A stretch of 8,051 nucleotides of DNA from Lachnospiraceae bacterium (GCA_003446735.1 DMCJ01000104.1:1-8051), one strand, 5' to 3'. Shown: positions 1-7,025, counted from the first letter of the stretch. Numbers and translations are program-made. The notes: generated by a model not told the origin, from the sequence alone.

Positions 1-1
1 C

Positions 2-73
2 ACATTCAAGGAACAGGAGATCGGTGAAAAGATAAAGGAACAGTTAACAGGAGCGGATCCTGCCGACGATTAA
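2..73 (+). CDS. plsX: C-terminal end of upstream gene, probably phosphate acyltransferase PlsX (partial)
   Basis: An open frame enters from the left edge and ends at TAA 71-73, giving 23 residues that end in ...EKIKEQLTGADPADD. Only the tail is visible and no catalytic motif can be checked, so the identity rests on context: plsX commonly lies directly before acpP-rnc-smc-ftsY in Clostridia, and a charged helix of the type 'EIxEKIKE' near the C terminus fits PlsX. PlsX makes acyl-phosphate from acyl-ACP for phospholipid synthesis, which would pair naturally with the acpP start 10 bp downstream. Another fatty-acid gene such as fabD or fabG could sit here instead. The existence of the reading frame is fairly safe; the name is an inference. 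Confidence 0.45.
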   Translation, partial: TFKEQEIGEKIKEQLTGADPADD

Positions 74-83
74 AGGTAGAAAG

Positions 84-326
84 ATGGATAATACAAAGGA
101 ATTTATCGCATTAAGAGATATACTCGTAAGAGTGCTCGGCGTATATGAGAATGAAGTTACCCTTGATGCTTCGTTCAAAAAGGACCTTGCAGCAGATTCG
201 CTGGATCTGTATCAGGTCCTGCTTGAGATAGAAAAGGAATTTGAGATCAGGGTCGATGAAGAAGCTCTTTTAAGGATCGAGACCGTAAGGGATGCGATCA
301 ACTATATAATCGCAAGCAGAAAGTAA
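84..326 (+). CDS. acpP: Acyl carrier protein
   Basis: This 80-residue acidic protein has the size and four-helix pattern of acyl carrier proteins. The phosphopantetheine attachment site is Ser39 in the A-A-D-S-L-D motif (residues 36-41), the counterpart of the E. coli ADSLD serine; AcpS would load the 4'-phosphopantetheine arm there. The holo-protein carries growing acyl chains in the cytoplasm for type II fatty acid synthesis and can donate acyl groups to PlsX. Helix II is somewhat unusual: the common L-G-A-D-S-L-D is L-A-A-D-S-L-D, and the acidic residue usual three positions after the motif's second Asp is Gln44. The ATG at 84 follows an AAGG-type ribosome binding site (73-76) and lies 10 bp after the upstream stop. 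Its position before rnc is the classic Firmicutes arrangement. A specialised ACP is possible but less likely given the operon. Confidence 0.93.
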   Translation: MDNTKEFIALRDILVRVLGVYENEVTLDASFKKDLAADSLDLYQVLLEIEKEFEIRVDEEALLRIETVRDAINYIIASRK

Positions 327-345
327 AAGGGAAGACGGACCGGTC

Positions 346-1029
346 ATGTACGAAAACATAGGGGAACTCGAAAACAAAATAGATTATCATTTTAAGGATA
401 TATCGCTCCTTAAGCAGGCGCTTACGCACAGCTCGTTTGTTAACGAACAGAAGATAAACAAGGTTCAGTGTTATGAAAGGGTCGAATATCTCGGGGATGC
501 AGTATTAGAGCTCGTAAGCAGTGATTACTTTTTCAGGAATCACCCGGATGAAAACGAGGGAAGCCTTACCAAGATGAGGGCGGCGGCCGTATGCGAGCAG
601 GCTCTTGATATAACCGCAAACGATCTGGATCTCGGAAGCTATATGGTCTTTGGCCGCGGAGAGAGACAAAGCGGAGGAAATAAAAGAGCTTCGATAGTGG
701 CGGACTGTGTTGAAGCGATAATCGGAGCCATATATCTGGATTCCGGCCTTGATGAAGCAAAACGTTTTATCATGAGTTTCGTCCTTAACAATCTGGATAA
801 GAAGAGACTTTTTTATGACGCCAAGTCCGTTTTACAGGAAAAGGTCCAGATGAACAAAAACGCCGTGCTTTCCTATGAACTGGTTAAGGAAGAAGGACCC
901 GAGCATGACAAGGTTTTTACTTTTGACGTAAAGCTCGACGGAAAGGTCATAGGAACCGGATGCGGTAAAAACAAGAAAGGCGCACAGCAGCAGGCAGCTT
1001 ATAACGCACTGCTTAACATACAGGATTAA
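346..1029 (+). CDS. rnc: Ribonuclease III
   Basis: This 227-residue protein is a complete RNase III, the Mg2+-dependent endonuclease that cuts double-stranded RNA in rRNA precursors and structured mRNAs. The N-terminal nuclease domain (about 5-150) has the signature Y-E-R-V-E-Y-L-G-D-A-V-L-E-L at 43-56. Expected active-site residues are present: Glu44, Glu47 and Asp51 in the signature, Glu71 in N-E-G, and Asp120/Glu123 in the D-C-V-E-A-I-I-G-A motif. A double-stranded-RNA-binding domain follows (about 158-226), with its basic C-terminal segment G-K-N-K-K-G-A-Q-Q-Q-A-A near 208-219. Length is normal for the family. The ATG at 346 has a purine-rich AAAGGGAAG site (326-334) with slightly long spacing, 19 bp after acpP. 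The next gene, smc, begins 3 bp after its stop. Nothing looks broken. Confidence 0.96.
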   Translation: MYENIGELENKIDYHFKDISLLKQALTHSSFVNEQKINKVQCYERVEYLGDAVLELVSSDYFFRNHPDENEGSLTKMRAAAVCEQALDITANDLDLGSYMVFGRGERQSGGNKRASIVADCVEAIIGAIYLDSGLDEAKRFIMSFVLNNLDKKRLFYDAKSVLQEKVQMNKNAVLSYELVKEEGPEHDKVFTFDVKLDGKVIGTGCGKNKKGAQQQAAYNALLNIQD

Positions 1030-1032
1030 AAC

Positions 1033-4000
1033 ATGTATTTAAAGAGCATTGAGATTCACGGATTTAAATCATTTGCAAACAAGATAGTACTCGGCTTTAA
1101 ACCGGGTATCACGGGTATCGTAGGCCCTAACGGAAGCGGTAAGAGTAATGTTGCCGATGCAGTCCGCTGGGTGCTTGGCGAGCAGCGTATAAAGCAGCTT
1201 CGTGGCGCCAGCATGCAGGATGTCATTTTTGCGGGAACCGAGAGCAGAAAGCCCTTAGGCTATGCTTATGTTGCGATCACGATGGATAATTCCGATCATT
1301 CACTTGCGATAGATTTCGAGGAAGTGACCATAGCCCGTCGTCTGTACAGATCGGGTGAATCGGAATACCTTATAAACGGTACACCCTGCAGATTAAAGGA
1401 TGTGAATGAGCTTTTCTATGATACCGGTGTAGGTAAGGAAGGCTATTCGATCATCGGACAGGGCCAGATCGAGCTTATCTTAAGCGGTAAACCCGAGGAG
1501 AGAAGAGAGCTCTTTGATGAGGCTGCAGGTATCGTTAAATACAAGAGACGTAAAAACAATGCCGTTAAAAAATTAGAGGATGAAAAGACCAACAAGGTCA
1601 GAGTTCGCGATATCTTAACAGAGCTTGAGCGCCAGGTCGGTCCTCTTGAAAAACAGGCTGAAAAGGCAAGAGAGTTCCTTAATAAAAGAGAAGAATTAAA
1701 GAATATAGATGTAAATGTATTCCTGCTTGAAAACGAGAAGCAGACAGAAGAACTTTCCGGCTTTTCGGAAAAGCTCGAAACCGCGAAAAAGTCTTTGGAG
1801 GAAACGAAGACCAGGTTTGAATCAATAAAAGGTGAATACGAAAGCGCAGAGAGCCAGATCGAAAAGCTCGAAGAGCTCATAAACGAAAAAAGACAGGAAC
1901 TCTCATCCGTAGGAGATACCAGATCCAAGCTTGAAGGAGAGGTCATCCGATTAAAAGAGCAGATATTATCCGCATCCGATAACGGCGAGCATTTCGAAAA
2001 GAGAAGGAAAGCGCTCCAGACCCAGATCGCGGAAAAGGATAAGGAATTAAAAGAAGTCCTTAAGAACAAAAAGGAATTCGATGATCAGTTAAAGGAACTA
2101 AACGATAAAAAGAGCGAAGCCTTAAACAGATTAAACGAATTAAGAAATAAGACGGAAGAATTAAATGAAAAGATAGAAAACGGCAAGAGCGCGATCATCA
2201 AAGCGCTTAATGACCGGGCCGGGATAAAGTCAAGGCTCTCCGGATTTGAGACCCGCCTTGAACAGGTCAATATCAGAAAGGCGGAACTTAATTCCAGACT
2301 CCTTCGGGCAAAGAGTGATGAGGCCAGGCATGATGAGGAGATAAATGCCTTAAAGAAGGAATTCGATAAGATAAATGGGGAGATCGAAGATCTTAATAAC
2401 GAGGAGTCGACTCTTGAAGAAAAGAATCATGAGATAACCGACGAGCTTGCTTTAAAAGATCAGGAATTCAGGGATCTCCAGGTTACCTATCATCAAAAGA
2501 AATCAAAGCTCGAAGCCGTAAATAATTTTAACGAGCGTTATGAGGGATACGGTCACTCCGTTCAGAGAGTAATGGAGCATATGGAAGACAACAAGGGGAT
2601 CATAGGTGTTGTCGCCGATATCATCAAGGTTGAAAAGAAATATGAGATCGCAATAGAAACGGCACTTGGCGGAAATATCCAGAACATCGTCACAAAAGAC
2701 GAGGATACAGCCAAGGAAATGATCGAATTCTTAAAGAAGAACAGATTCGGCCGTGCCACATTCCTTCCTCTTACGAGCATCAAGGATCCTCAGGAATTCA
2801 AGACTCCGGAAGTCCTTGATGAAAAGGGCGTAATAGGTCTTGCCTGTGATGTCGTTAAGACCAAAAAGGAATACCGCGATGTTGCATTATCCATGCTCGG
2901 AAGGATCGTCGTAGTCGATAACGTCGATAACGCGGTAAAGATCGCCAGAAAATACAGATACGGGATACGTATGGTCACTATAGAAGGCGAGCTTTTAGTT
3001 CCCGGCGGTGCGATAAGCGGCGGCGCATTTAAGAATAAGAGCAATCTTTTAAGCCGTGCAAGAGAGATAGATGAGCTTTCAAAGGAAGTAAAAGAATGTC
3101 TCGAGAAGACTGATAAGGTCTTAAATGAGATTGAAAAGATAAAGGAAAAACGCAATAAGATAAGGCGTGACATCGAGGAAGTTAAGGGCAGGATTCAGGA
3201 GAAGTTCATCGAACAGAACACGGCCCGTCTTAATGTCATGCAGGCCGAAGAGAAAAAGAGCGAGACCGGAAAAGGCTACGAGGAATTAAAAGAAGAACAG
3301 GAAGAGATCGCAAAAACACTTCTTTCCATAGAAGAAGAAAAGAAGGATGCCGACAGGGAACTTGCGGATTCCGAAGCGCTTCAGAAAGAAACCGAAAAGA
3401 ATATCGAGATCTGGCAGAAGGAAATGGATGAACTCCTTTCCAAAGAGGGCGGCCTTGAAGGCGGGTCCAATGAGATCGAGCTTTCCATCGGAAAGATAAA
3501 CGAGCGTATCACCTTTGAGCAGATGAACTTAGACCGTATCGAAGGTGAAAAGGAAAGCATAAAGAGAGACCTCGATGAGGTTGTCTACAATAAAGAAAAA
3601 GCTCAGAGTGATATCACTGAGAAGAAGGAGCGTATAGAAGAACTTGAAAAGACGATCCGGGCTTCGCATGATGCTCAGAGCGAAAATGAGGGCATATTAA
3701 AAGAAAGCGTAGAGAAGAAAGAAGAGCTTTCAAAGAAAGTCAAAGAAGTGATCGGAGAAAGAGAGAAACTGTCAGGTGAGATGAACTCCCTTGATAAAGA
3801 GGTGTTCAGATTAAATGCCCAGAAGGAAAGGATAGAAGAAAATCTCGAAGGCCGAATCAATTACATGTGGACCGAATACGAGATCACACTTTCGGATGCA
3901 AAGTCACTTCGGGATGAAAGTCTTTCCGACCTTACGGTGATGAAGAGAGATGCTGCCGCATTAAAGGATTCCATTAAGAGACTCGGAGATGTAAATGTAA

Positions 4001-4593
4001 ATGCCATCGAAGAATATCGCGAAGTAAGCGAAAGATATCAGACGATGAATGAGCAGTATACCGATCTTGAAAAAGCCGAGGCTGAATTAAACGGTATAAT
4101 CGAAGAACTCGATGTACTGATGCGTAAGCAGTTTGAAGAAAAGTTTGCCGAGATAAGAGTTGAATTCGATAAGGTATTTAAGGAACTCTTCGGAGGCGGT
4201 AAAGGAACGCTTGAGCTTACCGAAGACGAAGATATATTAGAGGCAGGTATAAGGATAAATGCCCAGCCTCCCGGAAAGAAGCTTCAGAACATGATGCAGT
4301 TATCCGGTGGAGAAAAATCACTTACGGCCATCGCACTTTTATTTGCGATACAGAACTTAAAGCCTTCTCCCTTCTGTCTGCTTGACGAGATCGAGGCGGC
4401 CCTTGACGAATCGAACGTCGGAAGATTTGCGGGCTATCTACATAAACTCACGAAGCATACCCAGTTCATCGTCATTACTCACAGAAGAGGTACGATGGGA
4501 AAGGCCGACAGACTATACGGTATCACGATGCAGGAAAAGGGCGTTTCAACACTTGTAAGCGTGGATCTTATCGATAAGGAGCTTGATGAATGA
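1033..4593 (+). CDS. smc: Chromosome partition/condensation ATPase SMC
   Basis: At 1186 residues this is a full-length bacterial SMC, which dimerises and works with ScpA and ScpB to extrude DNA loops and organise the chromosome near the origin. The N-terminal ATPase half has Walker A G-P-N-G-S-G-K-S-N at 31-39 and a Q-loop region G-Q-G-Q-I-E at 142-147, followed by F-D-E-A-A-G-I at 161-167. Long Glu/Lys-rich coiled coils (about 170-500 and 675-1010) flank a hinge domain (about 500-670) that ends in the conserved glycine motif P-G-G-A-I-S-G-G at 657-664. The C-terminal half has the ABC signature L-S-G-G-E-K at 1090-1095, Walker B with Asp1118/Glu1119 (L-L-D-E-I-E-A-A-L-D-E), and a T-H-R-R-G-T-M switch segment. 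A CAGGA site lies 7 bp upstream of the ATG. Its stop overlaps the ftsY start as ATGA, suggesting coupled translation. Confidence 0.98.
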   Translation: MYLKSIEIHGFKSFANKIVLGFKPGITGIVGPNGSGKSNVADAVRWVLGEQRIKQLRGASMQDVIFAGTESRKPLGYAYVAITMDNSDHSLAIDFEEVTIARRLYRSGESEYLINGTPCRLKDVNELFYDTGVGKEGYSIIGQGQIELILSGKPEERRELFDEAAGIVKYKRRKNNAVKKLEDEKTNKVRVRDILTELERQVGPLEKQAEKAREFLNKREELKNIDVNVFLLENEKQTEELSGFSEKLETAKKSLEETKTRFESIKGEYESAESQIEKLEELINEKRQELSSVGDTRSKLEGEVIRLKEQILSASDNGEHFEKRRKALQTQIAEKDKELKEVLKNKKEFDDQLKELNDKKSEALNRLNELRNKTEELNEKIENGKSAIIKALNDRAGIKSRLSGFETRLEQVNIRKAELNSRLLRAKSDEARHDEEINALKKEFDKINGEIEDLNNEESTLEEKNHEITDELALKDQEFRDLQVTYHQKKSKLEAVNNFNERYEGYGHSVQRVMEHMEDNKGIIGVVADIIKVEKKYEIAIETALGGNIQNIVTKDEDTAKEMIEFLKKNRFGRATFLPLTSIKDPQEFKTPEVLDEKGVIGLACDVVKTKKEYRDVALSMLGRIVVVDNVDNAVKIARKYRYGIRMVTIEGELLVPGGAISGGAFKNKSNLLSRAREIDELSKEVKECLEKTDKVLNEIEKIKEKRNKIRRDIEEVKGRIQEKFIEQNTARLNVMQAEEKKSETGKGYEELKEEQEEIAKTLLSIEEEKKDADRELADSEALQKETEKNIEIWQKEMDELLSKEGGLEGGSNEIELSIGKINERITFEQMNLDRIEGEKESIKRDLDEVVYNKEKAQSDITEKKERIEELEKTIRASHDAQSENEGILKESVEKKEELSKKVKEVIGEREKLSGEMNSLDKEVFRLNAQKERIEENLEGRINYMWTEYEITLSDAKSLRDESLSDLTVMKRDAAALKDSIKRLGDVNVNAIEEYREVSERYQTMNEQYTDLEKAEAELNGIIEELDVLMRKQFEEKFAEIRVEFDKVFKELFGGGKGTLELTEDEDILEAGIRINAQPPGKKLQNMMQLSGGEKSLTAIALLFAIQNLKPSPFCLLDEIEAALDESNVGRFAGYLHKLTKHTQFIVITHRRGTMGKADRLYGITMQEKGVSTLVSVDLIDKELDE

Positions 4594-5534
4594 GCGAAAA
4601 AGGATTCTTTTCCAAATTTAAAGACGGACTTGCATATGCACTCCTTAATCCCGAATTCGATGATGATTTCTATGAGGAACTCGAAGAGATCTTAGTCATG
4701 GGAGATATCGGAGTAAATACCGCGGAAAAGATAATCGCGAGATTAAAAGAAAAAGTAAAGACCGATTATATCAGAAAGACAGCCGATCTTAAGAATGCAC
4801 TTATCTCCATTATATCGGAGATGATGATGACTCCCGAGGATGCCTATGATTTTGAAAAGGTGCCTTCGGTGATCCTTCTCATCGGTGTTAACGGAGTCGG
4901 AAAGACGACTACCGCGGGAAAGCTCGCGGGCAAGTATAAAAACGAAGGAAAGAAAGTCTTACTTGCCGCTGCCGATACTTTCAGGGCAGGTGCGACAGAG
5001 CAGCTTAAGGAGTGGGCATTACGTACGGGCGTTGATATAATCGCATCGGGTGATAATGCAGATCCCGCAAGCGTGATCTATGATGCGGTAAACGCGGCGA
5101 AAGCAAGAAATGTCGATATTCTCATCTGCGATACGGCGGGCAGGCTTCACAATAAAAAGAATCTGATGGAAGAGCTTAAAAAGATAAGCCGTATCATCGA
5201 AAGAGAATATCCGGGAGTAAAAAGGGAGAATCTCGTAGTTCTTGATGCAACGACAGGACAGAATGCACTTAACCAGGCAAAGGAATTTTCCGAGGTCTGC
5301 GATCTTACAGGTATAGTCCTTACAAAGCTCGACGGAACCGCCAAGGGCGGCATCGTGGTCGCGATAGAAGATGAGCTTACCGTTCCCGTTAAATTTGCGG
5401 GCGTCGGAGAAAAAGTTTCCGATCTTAAGAGATTTGAAGCCGGGAATTTTGTTAAGGCACTTATGGATAATGATATAAAAGCCGAAGAAGAATTATTTAA
5501 AATGGATACGAAAACGGAGAAAATAAATGAGTAA
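4590..5534 (+). CDS. ftsY: Signal recognition particle receptor FtsY
   Basis: This 314-residue SRP GTPase docks SRP-bound ribosomes at the cytoplasmic membrane by pairing its NG domain with that of Ffh. The helical N domain spans about 1-85 and the GTPase G domain about 92-292. Visible motifs are the P-loop G-V-N-G-V-G-K-T-T-T at 99-108, D-T-F-R-A-G-A at 129-135, D-T-A-G-R at 181-185, T-K-L-D-G-T-A-K-G-G at 245-254, and G-V-G-E-K-V-S-D-L at 271-279. FtsY is chosen over Ffh because there is no Met-rich M domain after the G domain and because of the closing segment R-F-E-A-G-N-F-V-K-A-L. The long acidic A domain of E. coli FtsY is absent, as usual in Firmicutes; the short N terminus F-F-S-K-F-K-D-G-L could act as the membrane-binding amphipathic helix. 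AAGGAG at 4576-4581 gives good spacing. The gene overlaps smc by 4 bp and ilvA by 8 bp. Confidence 0.97.
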   Translation: MSEKGFFSKFKDGLAYALLNPEFDDDFYEELEEILVMGDIGVNTAEKIIARLKEKVKTDYIRKTADLKNALISIISEMMMTPEDAYDFEKVPSVILLIGVNGVGKTTTAGKLAGKYKNEGKKVLLAAADTFRAGATEQLKEWALRTGVDIIASGDNADPASVIYDAVNAAKARNVDILICDTAGRLHNKKNLMEELKKISRIIEREYPGVKRENLVVLDATTGQNALNQAKEFSEVCDLTGIVLTKLDGTAKGGIVVAIEDELTVPVKFAGVGEKVSDLKRFEAGNFVKALMDNDIKAEEELFKMDTKTEKINE

Positions 5535-6750
5535 GGAAATGCTGACACTTGAAAGTTTTGAAGATGCGAGCGAGAGAGTCAAGGAAGCCACGCTCCCGAC
5601 AGAGCTTGTTTATTCCGAATATCTAAGTGAGAGGACAGGGAACAAAGTATATTTAAAGCCGGAGAACATGCAGTTTACCGGAGCTTATAAGGTGCGCGGA
5701 GCATATTATAAGATGAGCACGATCTCAAAAGAGGAAAGAGAAAAAGGCATCATCACCGCATCCGCAGGTAACCATGCTCAGGGTGTTGCCTATGCGGCAA
5801 AGAGATACGGATGCAAGGCTGTCATAGTAATGCCTACGACCACACCTCTTATCAAGGTCAATCGCACAAAAGGATACGGAGCGGAAGTGATCCTTCACGG
5901 CGATGTATATGATGAAGCGTGCGAACATGCATTAAAGCTTGCCAAGGAGAAAGGTTATACTTTTATCCATCCCTTCGATGATGAGGCTGTTGCTACCGGA
6001 CAGGGATCCATCGCGATGGAGATCGTAAAGGAGCTTCCCCTTGTCGATATCATTTTAGTCCCTGTCGGAGGAGGCGGACTTGCGACCGGAGTTTCCACTC
6101 TTGCAAAGCTCCTTAATCCGAAGATAAAAGTGATAGGTGTAGAACCGAGCGGAGCTGCATGCCTTAAGGAATCATTAAAGAATAAAAAAGTGACTACCGT
6201 AAAAGAGATTAATACGATAGCCGACGGTACCGCAGTAAGGACACCCGGAGAAAAGATATTTCCTTATCTTTTAAAGAATTTAGACGATGTCATCACGGTA
6301 GATGATGAAGAGCTTGTTGTAGCATTCCTTGACATGGTCGAGAATCACAAAATGATCGTTGAAAACTCCGGCCTGCTTACAGTAGCCGCACTCGATCATT
6401 TAAAGGTTAAGAATAAAAAGATCGTTTCGATATTAAGCGGCGGTAATATGGATGTGATCACCATGTCATCTGTTGTTCAGCAGGGACTGATATTCAGAGA
6501 CAGGATATTTACAGTTTCTGTACTTCTTCCCGATAAGCCCGGCGAGCTTCATCGTGTATCAGGTGTCATCGCAGAAGAAAGCGGTAACGTTATAAAGCTC
6601 GAGCATAATCAGTTCGTATCTACGAACAGGAATGCAGCGGTTGAACTTCGTATCACCATGGAAGCATTCGGTACCGACCACAAGGAAAAGATAATAAAGA
6701 GACTCGAGGATGAAGGGTTCAAACCAAAGGTCGTTCGTACCATGATCTGA
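5527..6750 (+). CDS. ilvA: Threonine ammonia-lyase (PLP-dependent) with C-terminal ACT domain
   Basis: This 407-residue enzyme converts L-threonine to 2-oxobutanoate and ammonia, the first committed step towards isoleucine or a threonine breakdown route. The fold type II PLP domain covers about 1-320. Lys55 in T-G-A-Y-K-V-R-G-A is the expected Schiff-base lysine, S-A-G-N-H-A-Q-G (79-86) is the substrate/cofactor loop, and the Gly cluster G-G-G-G-L at 181-185 binds the PLP phosphate; S-G-G-N-M-D at 304-309 is the conserved late motif. A single ACT domain (about 328-407, L-L-P-D-K-P-G-E-L) suggests allosteric control by an amino acid. This is the short ~400-residue class, unlike E. coli IlvA (about 510 residues) and ACT-less TdcB (about 330). 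The ATG at 5527 is preferred because GGAG (5516-5519) sits 7 bp upstream; the Met5 codon at 5539 has worse spacing. The biosynthetic versus catabolic role cannot be decided here. Confidence 0.92.
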   Translation: MSKEMLTLESFEDASERVKEATLPTELVYSEYLSERTGNKVYLKPENMQFTGAYKVRGAYYKMSTISKEEREKGIITASAGNHAQGVAYAAKRYGCKAVIVMPTTTPLIKVNRTKGYGAEVILHGDVYDEACEHALKLAKEKGYTFIHPFDDEAVATGQGSIAMEIVKELPLVDIILVPVGGGGLATGVSTLAKLLNPKIKVIGVEPSGAACLKESLKNKKVTTVKEINTIADGTAVRTPGEKIFPYLLKNLDDVITVDDEELVVAFLDMVENHKMIVENSGLLTVAALDHLKVKNKKIVSILSGGNMDVITMSSVVQQGLIFRDRIFTVSVLLPDKPGELHRVSGVIAEESGNVIKLEHNQFVSTNRNAAVELRITMEAFGTDHKEKIIKRLEDEGFKPKVVRTMI

Positions 6751-6784
6751 TATCATTTAATATCATTTATAAATCATTTGTAAA

Positions 6785-6815
6785 AAAAGGAAATCAAATT
6801 TTTTGATTTCCTTTT
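6785..6815. terminator. 14-bp perfect hairpin after ilvA, possible intrinsic terminator
   Basis: Bases 6785-6798 pair without mismatch with 6802-6815 (stem from AAAAGGAAATCAAA, loop TTT). It begins 35 bp after the ilvA stop, the right place to end the operon transcript. However, only three of the 14 pairs are G-C, and the + strand U-run is just the four T of the right arm, followed by GATTTG. On the - strand the hairpin would be followed by seven T (complement of 6782-6788), a better terminator shape, yet no - strand gene converges on it. It may be a weak or bidirectional terminator, or only a by-product of the surrounding TTTGAT/ATCAAA repeats. Confidence 0.5.
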
Positions 6816-6875
6816 GATTTGCAAAAAACCCCGTTTGATATGAAAATCAAAATTTTGATTTCCGTTTGATTTGCA
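6802..6875. repeat. 22-bp direct repeat, two copies 52 bp apart, plus 18-bp palindrome
   Basis: Bases 6802-6823 and 6854-6875 match at 21 of 22 positions; the one difference is T6812 versus G6864. Each copy is two neighbouring 11-bp units (TTTGATTTCC-N, then TTTGATTTGCA). The start-to-start distance of 52 bp is close to five helical turns. Each copy is preceded by the inverted word ATCAAA, so each forms part of a hairpin-like element: the stem 6785-6815 for the first and the perfect palindrome AAATCAAAATTTTGATTT (6844-6861) for the second. This suggests that a segment of about 50 bp was duplicated and then drifted, on top of the shorter 10-11 bp period. Confidence 0.7.
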
Positions 6876-6947
6876 TTTGATTTAATTTGATTGTGCAAAT
6901 TGTTTATATAAAGCCTAAAAATACTGTAAATTTCGTGTAATAGTGTA

Positions 6948-6976
6948 TTGCATTTTTGACAATACCGTTATATACT
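6948..6976 (+). promoter_or_regulatory. Probable sigma-A promoter of the SCP2/Lys-rich tail gene
   Basis: A good -10 element TATACT lies at 6971-6976, and TTGCAT at 6948-6953 is a weak -35 with exactly 17 bp between them. Transcription would start near 6983, leaving a leader of about 50 nt before the ATG at 7032. A perfect TTGACA exists at 6956-6961, but no -10 lies 16-18 bp beyond it, so it is more likely part of the overlapping inverted repeat. This assignment is by consensus only. Confidence 0.45.
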
Positions 6977-6982
6977 TGTCAA
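6956..6982. promoter_or_regulatory. Inverted repeat TTGACAA-N13-TTGTCAA overlapping the promoter, candidate operator
   Basis: TTGACAA at 6956-6962 is an exact reverse complement of TTGTCAA at 6976-6982. The arms are 20 bp apart start to start, about two helical turns, so a dimeric regulator could read both on the same face. The right arm abuts the -10 and the probable start site, the usual place for a repressor. Arms are only 7 bp, so chance is possible; no regulator is encoded next to it in this window. Confidence 0.35.
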
Positions 6983-7018
6983 GGTGAAATCATAAACAAG
7001 TCTTTTATTGGAAAGTAG

Positions 7019-7025
7019 AAGGAGG
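7019..7025 (+). promoter_or_regulatory. Consensus ribosome binding site that fixes the start at 7032
   Basis: AAGGAGG at 7019-7025 is a full match to the anti-Shine-Dalgarno sequence, with an A/T-only 6-base spacer before ATG 7032. An in-frame TTG at 7008 could extend the frame by eight codons, but it would place this site inside the coding region, so ATG 7032 is preferred. The strength of the site suggests a well-translated protein. Confidence 0.85.

Larger units (their letters stand above)
6752..6891. repeat. Degenerate tandem repeat with 10-11 bp (one helical turn) period in the spacer after ilvA
   Basis: The word ATCATTT starts at 6752, 6762 and 6773. TTTGAT then starts at 6802, 6813, 6834, 6854, 6865, 6876 and 6886. 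The skipped slots hold the reverse complement ATCAAA (6793-6798 and 6846-6851) or A-runs (6782-6788 and 6823-6828). Intervals between successive words are 10-11 bp or about twice that, so the array keeps one face of the helix for roughly 14 turns. The commonest full unit is TTTGATTTGCA or TTTGATTTCCG. There is no plausible coding frame. It could be intrinsically curved DNA, a set of side-by-side protein sites, or a decayed tandem duplication. The positions are read directly; the function is unknown. Confidence 0.75.

Noticed and set aside
1443..3860. Several Ser/Phe-rich open frames on the - strand within smc (1443-2069, 2085-2270, 2562-2783, 2790-3173, 3675-3860)
   Set aside because: They are the complement of Lys/Glu-rich coiled-coil and hinge codons, lack recognisable domains, and the + strand SMC is complete with every expected motif.
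5400..5526. Riboswitch or T-box attenuator before ilvA
   Set aside because: The region is ftsY coding sequence and ilvA overlaps it, leaving no leader.
5147..5548. 133-codon - strand open frame across the end of ftsY
   Set aside because: It lies opposite conserved GTPase motifs of FtsY, is Ser/Phe-rich low-complexity sequence and has no recognisable domain.
6802..6891. CRISPR-like array from the repeated TTTGAT word
   Set aside because: Repeat units are only 10-11 bp, contiguous, without unique spacers, and no cas gene is near.
6956..6961. Perfect TTGACA as the -35 box
   Set aside because: The hexamer 17 bp downstream is TCAAGG, not a -10; TATACT at 6971 is only 9 bp away. TTGCAT 6948 with TATACT fits better.
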